Assembly (NCBI GenBank): GCA_021813225.1
Contig: JAKALH010000034.1
Span: 1 to 12,866 of the forward strand
Direction: 5' to 3'
Source of the DNA: Chloroflexota bacterium
GTDB taxonomy: Bacteria; Chloroflexota; Anaerolineae; J036; Brachytrichaceae
Length of the DNA stretch: 12,866 nucleotides
Made by a program: the position numbers and the translations under genes. The notes under the pieces were generated by a model. The model saw nothing but the letters and a program-made list of their open reading frames with translations, ran no database searches and had not been told where the DNA came from. Shown one piece after another: positions 7,701-12,866 of this stretch; the first letter of the stretch is position 1, and each line of letters opens with the position of its first letter.

Positions 7701-8972
7701 GATAAGGAACATGCCAATAAGTACCTTTACAACACCACTGTCCTAAGGTTAATTCTGGGCTTTGGCACTGCCCCGCTGATCGTCCTGATCATCGTCATAT
7801 GGAAGCTGGCGTTCAATCTGGCGGGCGACACGGCAACCGTCATTATCCTGTTGGCAGTCAGCCAGTTGATCAGCAGCATGGCGACAGGCTTGAGCGCCTT
7901 GTTTTTTGCCTATGAAAAAGCCGAGTTCCCCGCTATGCTGACCATCGTCAGCGCACTCATCTCGGTCAGCCTGCGCGCAACAGCGCTGCTGACCGGATAC
8001 GGCATCGTGGGGCTGGCTGTCGCATCGATACTCACCAATCTGGCGACACTGCTGATACTGCTCTATGTCACGATACGCACCTTCTTCGTGCCACGGCGCG
8101 AAAGCGATCCTTCAATGAGACGCACCATGGTCCGCGAGTCGCTGCCCCTCATGCTCAACCACCTGCTGGCAACCCTCTTCTTCAAGGTTGATGTGCCAAT
8201 GCTGGAGGCATTGAAAGGCGCAACGGTCGTCGGCTGGTACAGCGCGGCATACAAGTATGTTGACGCCTTCAACATCATCCCGGCATACTTTACACAGTCG
8301 ATCTTCCCGGTCATGTCCCGCATGGCGAAACAGACCGATGACGCCATGGCGCGCTCCTATGTCCTGTCGCTGAAGGTGCTGGTGATCATTGCCCTCCCGC
8401 TGGCCGTCTTCAGCACATTCCTGGCACCCTATATGATCGGACTGCTTGGCGGCGCTGAATTTCTGCCGCACGGTGCAATCGCATTGATGATCATGATCTG
8501 GAGCATCCCGTTCGGATGGATCAACAGCATCACCAATTACGCATTGATTGCCGTCAACCAGCAGCGCGCCTTGACCCGCGCCTTCATCATCGGGCTTCTG
8601 TTCAACCTGGCTGCGAATCTGGTTCTGATCCCGACATTCTCATATCAAGCCGCCGCGGTGGTTACAATACTCTCGGAAGTAGTCGAAGGTGCCGCCTTCT
8701 ATTTCTACGTGCGGCGGCATATTGCACGCATCCGGTGGGCTTCGATTATGGGTGGGCCTGTTCTAGCCGCAGCCGCCATGTCGGCGATCATATATCTCTC
8801 AGGCACCTGGTCACTGCTGGCGCCGGGGCTGCTGCTGGGTATATGCGTCTACCTGGCAGGTCTGTATGTCACGCGGGCGCTGTCGCCGCTGGACCTTGAG
8901 ATGCTGGCTCCGCTGTTGCCGGCGCGTTTCAGGAAACCCGCGGCCAGTCCATCGAACGCAATAACTTCCTGA
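4758..8972 (+). CDS. Fusion protein: YfhO-type (GT-C-like) membrane protein + MOP-superfamily polysaccharide flippase
   Basis: A 1404-residue polytopic membrane protein. Residues 1 to ~900 are YfhO-like: a first helix (8-30), then a long outer loop with NHLLSD (Asp65, candidate GT-C acid) and PLWNPYLFGGIPFLA (87-101). Many helices follow to about 600. An extracytoplasmic domain (~600-875) ends in the family pattern YYPGWKAYI and YSPDSLRIGAFIS, and then a last helix (~878-898). After a basic cytoplasmic linker (LLYHEG, VRRVAKN), residues ~912-1390 form a complete oligosaccharide flippase (NSMVLTGFNLAGRLIDF, LGPEGAGKFAFA, LTREVARDKE, PLMLNHLLATLFFKVDVPML). YfhO proteins transfer sugars from undecaprenyl-phosphate carriers outside the membrane, and MOP flippases turn lipid-linked glycans outward. 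The combined role is therefore probably envelope glycosylation (inference). ATG 4758 is preceded by AAGG 13 bases upstream, and a TAAGAT box (4745-4750) is close enough to suggest a near-leaderless message. The frame is unbroken through the junction. Confidence 0.88.
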   Translation: MTGRHRIPTLVCLAFLFVLPVTLFLSVTIGNATLLPADNLFNWAPFHSLSAAYGVGTPQNHLLSDLILENYEWKRFILDSIRNRELPLWNPYLFGGIPFLAAGQHSALYPLSLIYYVLPLDKAYGWFTVVNLGLAGVFMFIFMRTLGFRRPSATLAGVAYQLSGFMIVSVVFPMIIAAAAWLPLILALIERVIQQAPAIRGRPAAVPWVIAGAVAIAMHILAGHIEITIYTALIATTYSVWRLVALWRTDRRVLRVWRAAAWLAVMALLGGGIGAIQLVPLYEVVQSSFRAARSSLSEVMGYGFPVRNLLLWLMPNVFGSPAQHTYFDLFTFTTQRITTASGNTEWGIKNYVEGGSYVGIVTLLLAAIAAGAYVKQTLTARKRTGADNSQDTTAPPTGFFIVLSVFSVGFIFGTPLYAILYYGLPGINQLHSPFRWVYALTISLAVLAGAGVEYLLTRRDETGVHLKENTDKRRLSLLDGLLVAGISVAILIVIGTVVVRLGWPALSPLVNRLFQSAGKAAEAYQNAAVFYSAEARNAVIFAVLLALSCALLLLARSSRQRLWWSIAVIALLAFDLNVAWVGFNPSVDPKLLAVAPDALAFLQQDKSQWRLTTFDPVGAKPLNANAAWLYSLQDIRGYDSIIPRQYVDYMKLIEPQNELQFNRIAPLSNPASLQSPLLDLLNVKYVMTPIDTAIDAIGYTQVFTGNEVRIYRNDHAMPRAFTLPATSALLTQDFAASVQTNDPRQYVMIDAGCGITDTGCVVPRAAAYTPANVTVYKNNEVWVDAQVTQTSWLILADSYYPGWKAYIRPLGGSDKDEREAQIALVDGNFRAVKLTVDTPAPASSNLSASPLVTKQSVGATTKPVAFTVRFKYSPDSLRIGAFISFISGALLALLLGIYLWRLLYHEGLASSPVRRVAKNSMVLTGFNLAGRLIDFAFAIMMLRVLGPEGAGKFAFAVVIIGWFDILMNFGLNTFLTREVARDKEHANKYLYNTTVLRLILGFGTAPLIVLIIVIWKLAFNLAGDTATVIILLAVSQLISSMATGLSALFFAYEKAEFPAMLTIVSALISVSLRATALLTGYGIVGLAVASILTNLATLLILLYVTIRTFFVPRRESDPSMRRTMVRESLPLMLNHLLATLFFKVDVPMLEALKGATVVGWYSAAYKYVDAFNIIPAYFTQSIFPVMSRMAKQTDDAMARSYVLSLKVLVIIALPLAVFSTFLAPYMIGLLGGAEFLPHGAIALMIMIWSIPFGWINSITNYALIAVNQQRALTRAFIIGLLFNLAANLVLIPTFSYQAAAVVTILSEVVEGAAFYFYVRRHIARIRWASIMGGPVLAAAAMSAIIYLSGTWSLLAPGLLLGICVYLAGLYVTRALSPLDLEMLAPLLPARFRKPAASPSNAITS

Positions 8973-8987
8973 AGCCAACTGTGCCGA

Positions 8988-9420
8988 TCAATTACGCGGT
9001 TGCTGCCGGAGAAGCTCGACTATCCAAAGCCGCAGGCCAGGCTTTATCTGTTGCAGGAATGCAGCGGGCAGCGCTAACCGTTTCATCGATGAGAGTTGCG
9101 GCGCCTCATCGAGTTGATTCAGCTCTACAGCCTGCATACCCTCCGCCGCCAGATACGCATGCAACTCCGCGGCATTGCCGAAGGCATTGTGATACATCGG
9201 GCGATCAGTGGCGGCCATGACGATCGTGCGAAATGCCCGCTGCTGTTCGCTGACATTGGCAACGTCGTTCTTCAGAGCGAAGTCCGTGGTGATCCAGACG
9301 CCGCCGTATTTCGCCAGCAGTTGACGCGTCAAAAGCACCCGCCATAGTCGCCGACTCCGCCGAACAGTGATGGTCGATGCAGCAGTGTAGCACGCGCAGC
9401 ATGACGGGGCCAAAGGTCAT
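8988..9420 (-). pseudogene. Unrecognised small gene with an apparent +1 frameshift
   Basis: I do not recognise this protein. On the minus strand, bases 9347-8988 encode a protein-like stretch (RQLLAKYGGVWITTDFALKN, later ATDRPMYHNAFGNAAELHAY) ending in TGA at 8988-8990. In that frame the upstream residues turn Arg/Thr/Cys-rich and unnatural. A different frame starting at ATG 9420 reads MTFGPVMLRVLHCCIDHHCS and AESATMA. Removing one G from the GGG at 9338-9340 joins the two as AESATM-A-VLLTRQLLAKYGG, giving about 143 residues. KYGGVWITTDF faintly recalls the KYGG-D-D loop of sugar-transferase domains, but the expected aspartates are not both there. It converges on the YfhO-flippase gene (15-base gap) and overlaps the 5' end of the aldo/keto reductase. 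It may be a real pseudogene, a sequencing error, or an intact shorter gene starting at GTG near 9339. Confidence 0.5.
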
Positions 9421-9424
9421 GACA

Positions 9425-10420
9425 ATGCGGTTAGAATTACCTGCAATGGAGTACAGGAAACTGGGCGGCAGCGGTCTGAAGGTCAGCGAGTTGTGCCTGG
9501 GCACTATGACCTTTCTATGGACGGCGGATGAATCGTCCTCGCTGGCGGTCTTATCAGCATTTGCAGACGCCGGCGGGAATTTCCTCGATACGGCGGATGT
9601 CTATTCACGCTGGGCGCCGGGCAATCCCGGCGGCACCGCCGAGATAGTTATCGGGAAATGGCTTAAAACTGGCGGGAAAAGTCGTGACCAGGTTGTGATT
9701 GCCACTAAGGCGCGCGGTACCATGGGCAACGGGCCTAACGATTCCGGCGCATCACGGGCGCACCTGATCGGCGCTCTAAATGCCAGCCTGGCGCGCATGC
9801 AGACCGACTATGTGGATTTATATCAGCTCCACTGGCCGGATACAGAGACGCCGCTCGAAGAGACGCTTCGCGCACTCGACGATATGGTCACATCGGGCAA
9901 GGTGCGATATGTTGGCGTCAGCAACTTCCCCGCCTGGTACCTCATGAAGGCTCTATGGGTGAGCGACAGGCACAACTATGTGCGCTTTGAGAGTGTCCAG
10001 CCTCATTACAACCTGATGCATCGAGACGAGTTCGAACGCGAACTGGCACCGCTGTGCAGGGACCAGCGACTGGCTGTCATACCGTACAGCCCGCTGGCCG
10101 GCGGTTTCCTGACGGGCAAATATAGAAAGGGGCAGACGGCGCCCGCCGGGTCGCGCGGCGCAGGCAACGAGCGCATCATGAAGCACGCGGAGAGTGACAG
10201 CGGCCAGAAAGTGCTTGCCAGCCTTGAAGCCATAGGCACGGCGCACGGTAAATCGATCTCGCAGACCGCGCTGGCCTGGCTGCTGAGCAATCCGCTTATC
10301 ACTGCCCCGATTATCGGCGCCAACAGTGTCGCGCAGTTGAGCGAATCTCTGGGTGCCGTTGGTTACCGTCTGACCGAAGCAGAGGTCAAGGAATTGAATG
10401 AATGCAGCGCAGGTCTATAG
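9425..10420 (+). CDS. Aldo/keto reductase
   Basis: A TIM-barrel NADPH-dependent oxidoreductase of 331 residues from ATG 9425. The N-terminus MEYRKLGGSGLKVSELCLGTMTF is typical of the YajO/Tas-like branch of the family. The catalytic tetrad is visible at Asp55 and Tyr60 (DTADVY), Lys95 (ATKARG) and His136 (LHWPD). GKVRYVGVSNF and YSPLAGGFLTGKY, then the C-terminal cofactor region PIIGANSVAQL, complete the fold. I chose 9425 because AAAGG (9412-9416) lies 8 bases upstream; ATG 9446, at the conserved MEYRKLG, is an alternative, and the frame remains open to 9377. The physiological substrate cannot be told from sequence. It is first in a tightly packed plus-strand run of four genes, with a 40-base gap to the next. 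Confidence 0.93.
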   Translation: MRLELPAMEYRKLGGSGLKVSELCLGTMTFLWTADESSSLAVLSAFADAGGNFLDTADVYSRWAPGNPGGTAEIVIGKWLKTGGKSRDQVVIATKARGTMGNGPNDSGASRAHLIGALNASLARMQTDYVDLYQLHWPDTETPLEETLRALDDMVTSGKVRYVGVSNFPAWYLMKALWVSDRHNYVRFESVQPHYNLMHRDEFERELAPLCRDQRLAVIPYSPLAGGFLTGKYRKGQTAPAGSRGAGNERIMKHAESDSGQKVLASLEAIGTAHGKSISQTALAWLLSNPLITAPIIGANSVAQLSESLGAVGYRLTEAEVKELNECSAGL

Positions 10421-10460
10421 CGCCCGCACTGTGCGCATACCCTGCTGCAGGAGTGATCTT

Positions 10461-10649
10461 GTGAAAAGTCTATCCGGCCAATGGCCGATCTTCATCTTTG
10501 TGTTGATGTTCCTGGTTTTACCGCTGTCCACAATACGCGGGTTCTTCGACCCCATATTCATCGTGCTGGGCATTTTCACACTGGTCATCATTGGATTTAT
10601 CGTCGCGTCGCTGGTCAGTGCGCGTTCGGGCGCCGGTAAGCACGAATAG
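10461..10649 (+). CDS. Small two-helix membrane protein (62 aa)
   Basis: A hypothetical 62-residue protein starting at GTG 10461. The start is set by an excellent Shine-Dalgarno, GCAGGAG (10447-10453), 7 bases upstream; the frame is open further up to 10398, but that would overlap the aldo/keto reductase. Two hydrophobic segments are clear: WPIFIFVLMFLVLPLS (8-23) and PIFIVLGIFTLVIIGFIVAS (31-50). They are separated by a short loop with TIRGFFD, and the tail SARSGAGKHE is basic and hydrophilic. I recognise no family. Its position between the aldo/keto reductase and the UbiX-like gene (18-base gap) suggests co-transcription. A role as a membrane accessory subunit or a small envelope protein is possible but unsupported. 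Confidence 0.75.
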   Translation: MKSLSGQWPIFIFVLMFLVLPLSTIRGFFDPIFIVLGIFTLVIIGFIVASLVSARSGAGKHE

Positions 10650-10667
10650 CCATTCATCTGCATCAAT

Positions 10668-11282
10668 ATGCCCGAAACCGGCGGCAGCGATACAGCGCAA
10701 AGGCACCTGACCATCGCCATCAGCGGCGCCAGCGGAGCGATCCTGGGTATACGCCTGTTGCTGGCGTTGAAATCGACGTCGATCACCACGCACCTGATCG
10801 TCAGCCCGGCGGCCATACAGACCATCGCCAGCGAAACCACTTATACGCTGAGTGATGTTGAGGCGTCGGCAGATGTCGTACACCCTTACCGTGATATCGG
10901 TGCGAGCATTGCCAGCGGTTCATTCCGGACGATGGGAATGGTTATCGCGCCCTGCTCGGTCAAGACGGTATCCAGCATAGCCTGTGGCATCACAGATGAC
11001 CTCATCGCACGGGCGGCGGATGTATGCCTGAAAGAAGGACGGCCTGTTATCGCCGTTTTTCGCGAGACCCCCCTGCATGTAGGTCATTTGAGGACGCTGA
11101 CACAGTTTGCTGAGATGGGCGGTATCGTATTCCCGCCTGTGCCCGCGTTTTATGCACGACCGGCTACCATGGATGAAATGGTGAACCAGACAGTGGGCCG
11201 GATACTCGATCGATTGGGCATCGACAACACATTGGTAAAACGCTGGAACGGTATCCGCGCTGAGATCAACCGTAAGTTGTGA
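10668..11282 (+). CDS. ubiX: UbiX/Pad1-family flavin prenyltransferase
   Basis: A 204-residue flavoprotein of the UbiX family, which attaches a dimethylallyl group to FMN to make prenylated FMN, the cofactor of UbiD-type decarboxylases. Supporting motifs are ISGASGA (18-24, flavin-binding loop), APCSVKTVSSIACGITDDLI (94-113, the conserved PCS-KT segment and the helix lining the active site), RETPLH (132-137, phosphate-binding arginine), and FPPVPAFYARP (155-165). Length matches the family (about 190-205). The first ~12 residues (METGGSDTAQ-like) are non-conserved and no Shine-Dalgarno precedes the ATG, so the start is approximate. No ubiD partner is in the window. Its TGA stop overlaps a possible GTG start for the next gene in a GTGA arrangement. 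Confidence 0.92.
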   Translation: MPETGGSDTAQRHLTIAISGASGAILGIRLLLALKSTSITTHLIVSPAAIQTIASETTYTLSDVEASADVVHPYRDIGASIASGSFRTMGMVIAPCSVKTVSSIACGITDDLIARAADVCLKEGRPVIAVFRETPLHVGHLRTLTQFAEMGGIVFPPVPAFYARPATMDEMVNQTVGRILDRLGIDNTLVKRWNGIRAEINRKL

Positions 11283-11329
11283 GCATCCTGCTGCTGTTTG
11301 ATCAGTACCAGTACGTATGGCCGATACGA

Positions 11330-11815
11330 ATGGACGCTGAAGACAAAAGCTTACGCCGGGAACTGTTCCAATACCTGGCACGCCATAACGTTCTGACCTT
11401 GTCGTATCTCGACCAGAATGAGCCTGCCGCCTGTGCAGTATGGTATGCCGTCACCGATGACTTGCGCCTCTATTTTGTATCGACGACACGAACACGTCAT
11501 GGTGCGGCACTGCAGGCCGGCGGGAAAGTGGCATTTACCGTCCAGAAAGACGATCAGGACTGGAGAGCGATACAAGGCGTGCAGGGAAAGGGTTACTGCG
11601 CACTGATACCGCCTGAGCAACGGGATGGCGCATGGGAAACGTATAGTATGCGCTTCCCTTTCGTTCTACAACCATTTGGAAGTATGGCCCAGGCTCTATC
11701 GGTTGTCACGTTATGGTCGATCACGCCGGATTGGCTGAGGCTGATAGATAACACCAAAGGTTTTGGGCACAAGGAGGAACTGGCAATCGATAATACTCGA
11801 AATACAAATCCGTGA
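11330..11815 (+). CDS. PNPOx-like split-barrel flavin-fold protein
   Basis: A 161-residue protein (from ATG 11330) of the pyridoxamine-phosphate-oxidase-like split-barrel superfamily, close in style to the YhbP/general-stress group. Visible landmarks are LFQYLARHNVLTLSYL at the N-terminus, AVWYAVTDDLRLYFVSTTRTRH (the strand pair and Arg/His of the flavin phosphate region), KVAFTVQKDDQDWRAIQGVQGKG (the W-x-I-x-G-x-Q-x-x-G core) and RFPF. Such proteins bind FMN, F420 or heme; the cofactor here is undecided. A GTG at 11279 overlaps the ubiX stop codon and would add 17 residues (SILLLFDQYQY) that do not look like the family, though the overlap would permit translational coupling. Neither start has a strong Shine-Dalgarno. 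It is the last gene of the 9425-11815 run. Confidence 0.85.
   Translation: MDAEDKSLRRELFQYLARHNVLTLSYLDQNEPAACAVWYAVTDDLRLYFVSTTRTRHGAALQAGGKVAFTVQKDDQDWRAIQGVQGKGYCALIPPEQRDGAWETYSMRFPFVLQPFGSMAQALSVVTLWSITPDWLRLIDNTKGFGHKEELAIDNTRNTNP
11368..11384 (+). repeat. 17-bp exact direct repeat, copy 1 (inside PNPOx-like gene)
   Basis: CCAATACCTGGCACGCC, coding for part of FQYLARH. An identical copy lies 456 bases downstream at 11824-11840, just beyond the gene's stop codon. Confidence 0.9.
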
Positions 11816-11823
11816 GTTTTCAC

Positions 11824-11840
11824 CCAATACCTGGCACGCC
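11824..11840 (+). repeat. 17-bp exact direct repeat, copy 2 (downstream of PNPOx-like gene)
   Basis: An identical copy of the 17 bases at 11368-11384, starting 9 bases after the PNPOx-like stop codon. Its right end overlaps a small inverted repeat, GCACG-CCG-CGTGC (11834-11846). That could be a weak hairpin, but it has no T-run, so I do not call a terminator. Confidence 0.9.
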
Positions 11841-11901
11841 GCGTGCTTACTACAGGCTGCTCGATAGCACGTCCACGCGGAACCGCTGCGGTGTGTGAAG
11901 G

Positions 11902-11935
11902 TAGAATACGGCACAAAGGAGCGTTAGGAACACAG
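11902..11935 (+). promoter_or_regulatory. Candidate -10 box and ribosome binding site of the SH3b-glycosidase gene
   Basis: TAGAAT (11902-11907) is a good -10 hexamer, but I see no convincing -35 at the proper distance. Upstream is a GC-rich imperfect inverted repeat around CACGCGGAACCGCTGCGGTG (11873-11892). AAAGGAG (11915-11921) is a strong Shine-Dalgarno, but its spacing to ATG 11936 is about 14 bases. TTAGGAA (11924-11930) is weaker but better spaced. Confidence 0.4.
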
Positions 11936-12866
11936 ATGAAGTCTATGTTATTCAGGACATCGCTGGTTGCAGCCGCGATGGCGTTGACACTGGCGCAAGC
12001 CGCGTTACCTCAGATTGCGTCGGCTGCCGGCGTACAGCGCGCGACGGTAGCCGCGAGATCCCCAGTCACTGTGATCGTCGATGCGTTGAATGTGCGCGCG
12101 TCGCCCAGCCTGCAAGGCAATATCATCGGCTCGTTAGCCGGCGGCACCCAGGTAACACCCGCAGGGCAGTCCACCGATGGGTCATGGTGGAAGATCAGCT
12201 ACAACGGCCAGGACGCTTATATCTATGCGCAATACGCCACCGCAGGCGGGACGTATGGCGGTTCCACTTCGACGGCGACGGCATCTGCAACGGCGCCGGG
12301 AAATGTCACGGTCACTTCGGACTATCTTAACGTACGCGCAGGCCCGGGTCTGGACCAGCAGATACTCGGTCAGTTGAGCAACGGAGCCACGGTGCAGCCG
12401 ACCGGCAAGACATCCGATGGGACCTGGTGGCAGATCAGCTACAACAACCAGGTTGCGTATATTTTCGCGGCCTATACTTCCACCGGCGGCGCTGCCGCAG
12501 CGACGACCAGCACAACCGCAGCCACAACTTCGGCGCCTGCGCCCAGCGGCAATGTCGGCGCATTCGCACTCGGCGGCCACATCAAGTCATTCGATTACCT
12601 TTCACAGATGAAGAGCATCGGTATGACATGGGTGAAGTTCCAGGCCGTGTTGCCCGGCGACAGCGGCGCGGCGGTGAACGTCATCAACACCGCTCACGCA
12701 AATGGGATGAAGGTACTGATTGGCGCAAAAGGCGACCTGAGCCGTGCAGGCGACGCGAATTACCACAACGAGTTCGCCGGATACCTGGCCTCACTGGCAA
12801 AGGCGGGCGCCGACGCTATCGAGGTGTGGAATGAGCCGAACCTTGACCGCGAATACGGCGGCAGCG
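11936..12866 (+). CDS. Secreted protein: signal peptide, two SH3b domains, glycoside-hydrolase-like TIM barrel (3'-truncated)
   Basis: An open frame of 310 complete codons runs off the window end. Residues 1-30 form a signal peptide: MKSMLFR, a hydrophobic core, and an ASA cleavage motif near 30. Two bacterial SH3 (SH3b) repeats follow at 42-100 and 122-180, each with LNVRA-x-P and DG-x-WW-x-ISYN, joined by Thr/Ser/Gly linkers; a second Ala/Thr-rich linker covers 182-205. From about 207 (GAFALGGHIKSFDYL, MTWVKFQAV, KVLIGAKGD, ADAIEVWNEPNLDRE) the sequence reads as a clan-A-like (beta/alpha)8 glycosidase. Glu300 of VWNEPN is at the expected acid/base position. SH3b domains commonly bind cell-wall peptide or glycan, so an extracellular wall-associated glycosidase is likely. 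The nucleophile and full family assignment lie beyond the window. It starts 120 bases after the PNPOx-like gene, probably as its own unit. Confidence 0.85.
   Translation, partial: MKSMLFRTSLVAAAMALTLAQAALPQIASAAGVQRATVAARSPVTVIVDALNVRASPSLQGNIIGSLAGGTQVTPAGQSTDGSWWKISYNGQDAYIYAQYATAGGTYGGSTSTATASATAPGNVTVTSDYLNVRAGPGLDQQILGQLSNGATVQPTGKTSDGTWWQISYNNQVAYIFAAYTSTGGAAAATTSTTAATTSAPAPSGNVGAFALGGHIKSFDYLSQMKSIGMTWVKFQAVLPGDSGAAVNVINTAHANGMKVLIGAKGDLSRAGDANYHNEFAGYLASLAKAGADAIEVWNEPNLDREYGGS
12059..12235 (+). repeat. SH3b domain repeat, copy 1
   Basis: Encodes residues 42-100 of the secreted protein. It aligns without gaps to copy 2 at exactly 80 codons (240 bases) offset, sharing VTV, LNVRA, DG-x-WW, ISYN and AYI. 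The 14 bases AGATCAGCTACAAC are identical at 12192 and 12432, so part of the duplication is still visible in DNA. Confidence 0.85.
12299..12475 (+). repeat. SH3b domain repeat, copy 2
   Basis: Encodes residues 122-180 of the secreted protein, the partner of the copy at 12059-12235. It differs mainly at non-core positions (for example Gly-Pro-Gly for Ser-Pro-Ser after LNVRA), as expected for an older intragenic tandem duplication kept under selection. Confidence 0.85.

Noticed and set aside
11834..11846. Possible terminator hairpin GCACG-CCG-CGTGC after the PNPOx-like gene
   Set aside because: The stem is only 5 bp and no T-tract follows; it also overlaps the 17-bp repeat.
12182..12580. 132-codon minus-strand frame rich in Arg/Cys/Gly
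   Set aside because: It is a shadow of the SH3b/glycosidase gene; the low-complexity arginine runs come from the Ala/Thr linker codons read in reverse.
1..12866. tRNA, rRNA, CRISPR array, insertion sequence, phage or defence genes
   Set aside because: I looked for cloverleaf-like sequences, regularly spaced repeats, transposase or integrase motifs and terminal inverted repeats and found none I can support.

Overview
The window is about 55-58% GC by eye and reads as a stretch of bacterial chromosome, most likely Chloroflexota (Anaerolineae-like). That placement is an inference. It rests on a GTP-type PEP carboxykinase next to an RDD membrane protein, an S-adenosylhomocysteine hydrolase with the NAD motif GYGWCGRG and no C-terminal Lys/Tyr tail, a YfhO-type giant membrane protein, and a secreted SH3b-SH3b-glycosidase. 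I see no rRNA, tRNA, CRISPR array, insertion sequence or phage gene. The content is metabolic and cell-envelope housekeeping rather than an obvious island.

Layout. (1) 1-1450, plus strand: the C-terminal third of PEP carboxykinase (pckG), then an RDD membrane protein. A hairpin at 1420-1447 separates these from the convergent ahcY. (2) 1473-4542, minus strand: in transcription order, an OmpR-type regulator with a degenerate receiver domain, a PfkB-family (probable adenosine) kinase, and ahcY. The kinase/ahcY pair would clear S-adenosylhomocysteine: AhcY releases adenosine and homocysteine, and the kinase would trap adenosine as AMP. A compact overlapping palindrome cluster lies just upstream of the kinase. 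(3) 4543-4757: a divergent control region holding a recognisable promoter for the regulator, an 11-bp direct repeat with a 21-bp period and a 13-bp palindrome. (4) 4758-8972, plus strand: a 1404-residue protein that fuses a YfhO-type (GT-C-like) membrane protein to a complete MOP-superfamily polysaccharide flippase. This is the most unusual gene here. (5) 8988-9420, minus strand: an unrecognised small gene broken by one apparent base insertion. (6) 9425-11815, plus strand: a closely packed run of aldo/keto reductase, a 62-residue two-helix membrane protein, a UbiX-type flavin prenyltransferase and a PNPOx-like flavin-fold protein. (7) 11936 to the window end, plus strand: a secreted protein with two SH3b repeats and the start of a glycoside-hydrolase-like TIM barrel, cut by the window edge.

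The best candidate for something under-described is the YfhO-flippase fusion. In known three-component membrane glycosylation, a GT-A enzyme loads a sugar on undecaprenyl phosphate, a flippase turns it outward, and a YfhO-type GT-C enzyme transfers it. Here the last two steps appear to be in one polypeptide. The degenerate-receiver regulator is transcribed divergently from it, and the shared control region suggests, but does not prove, a link.
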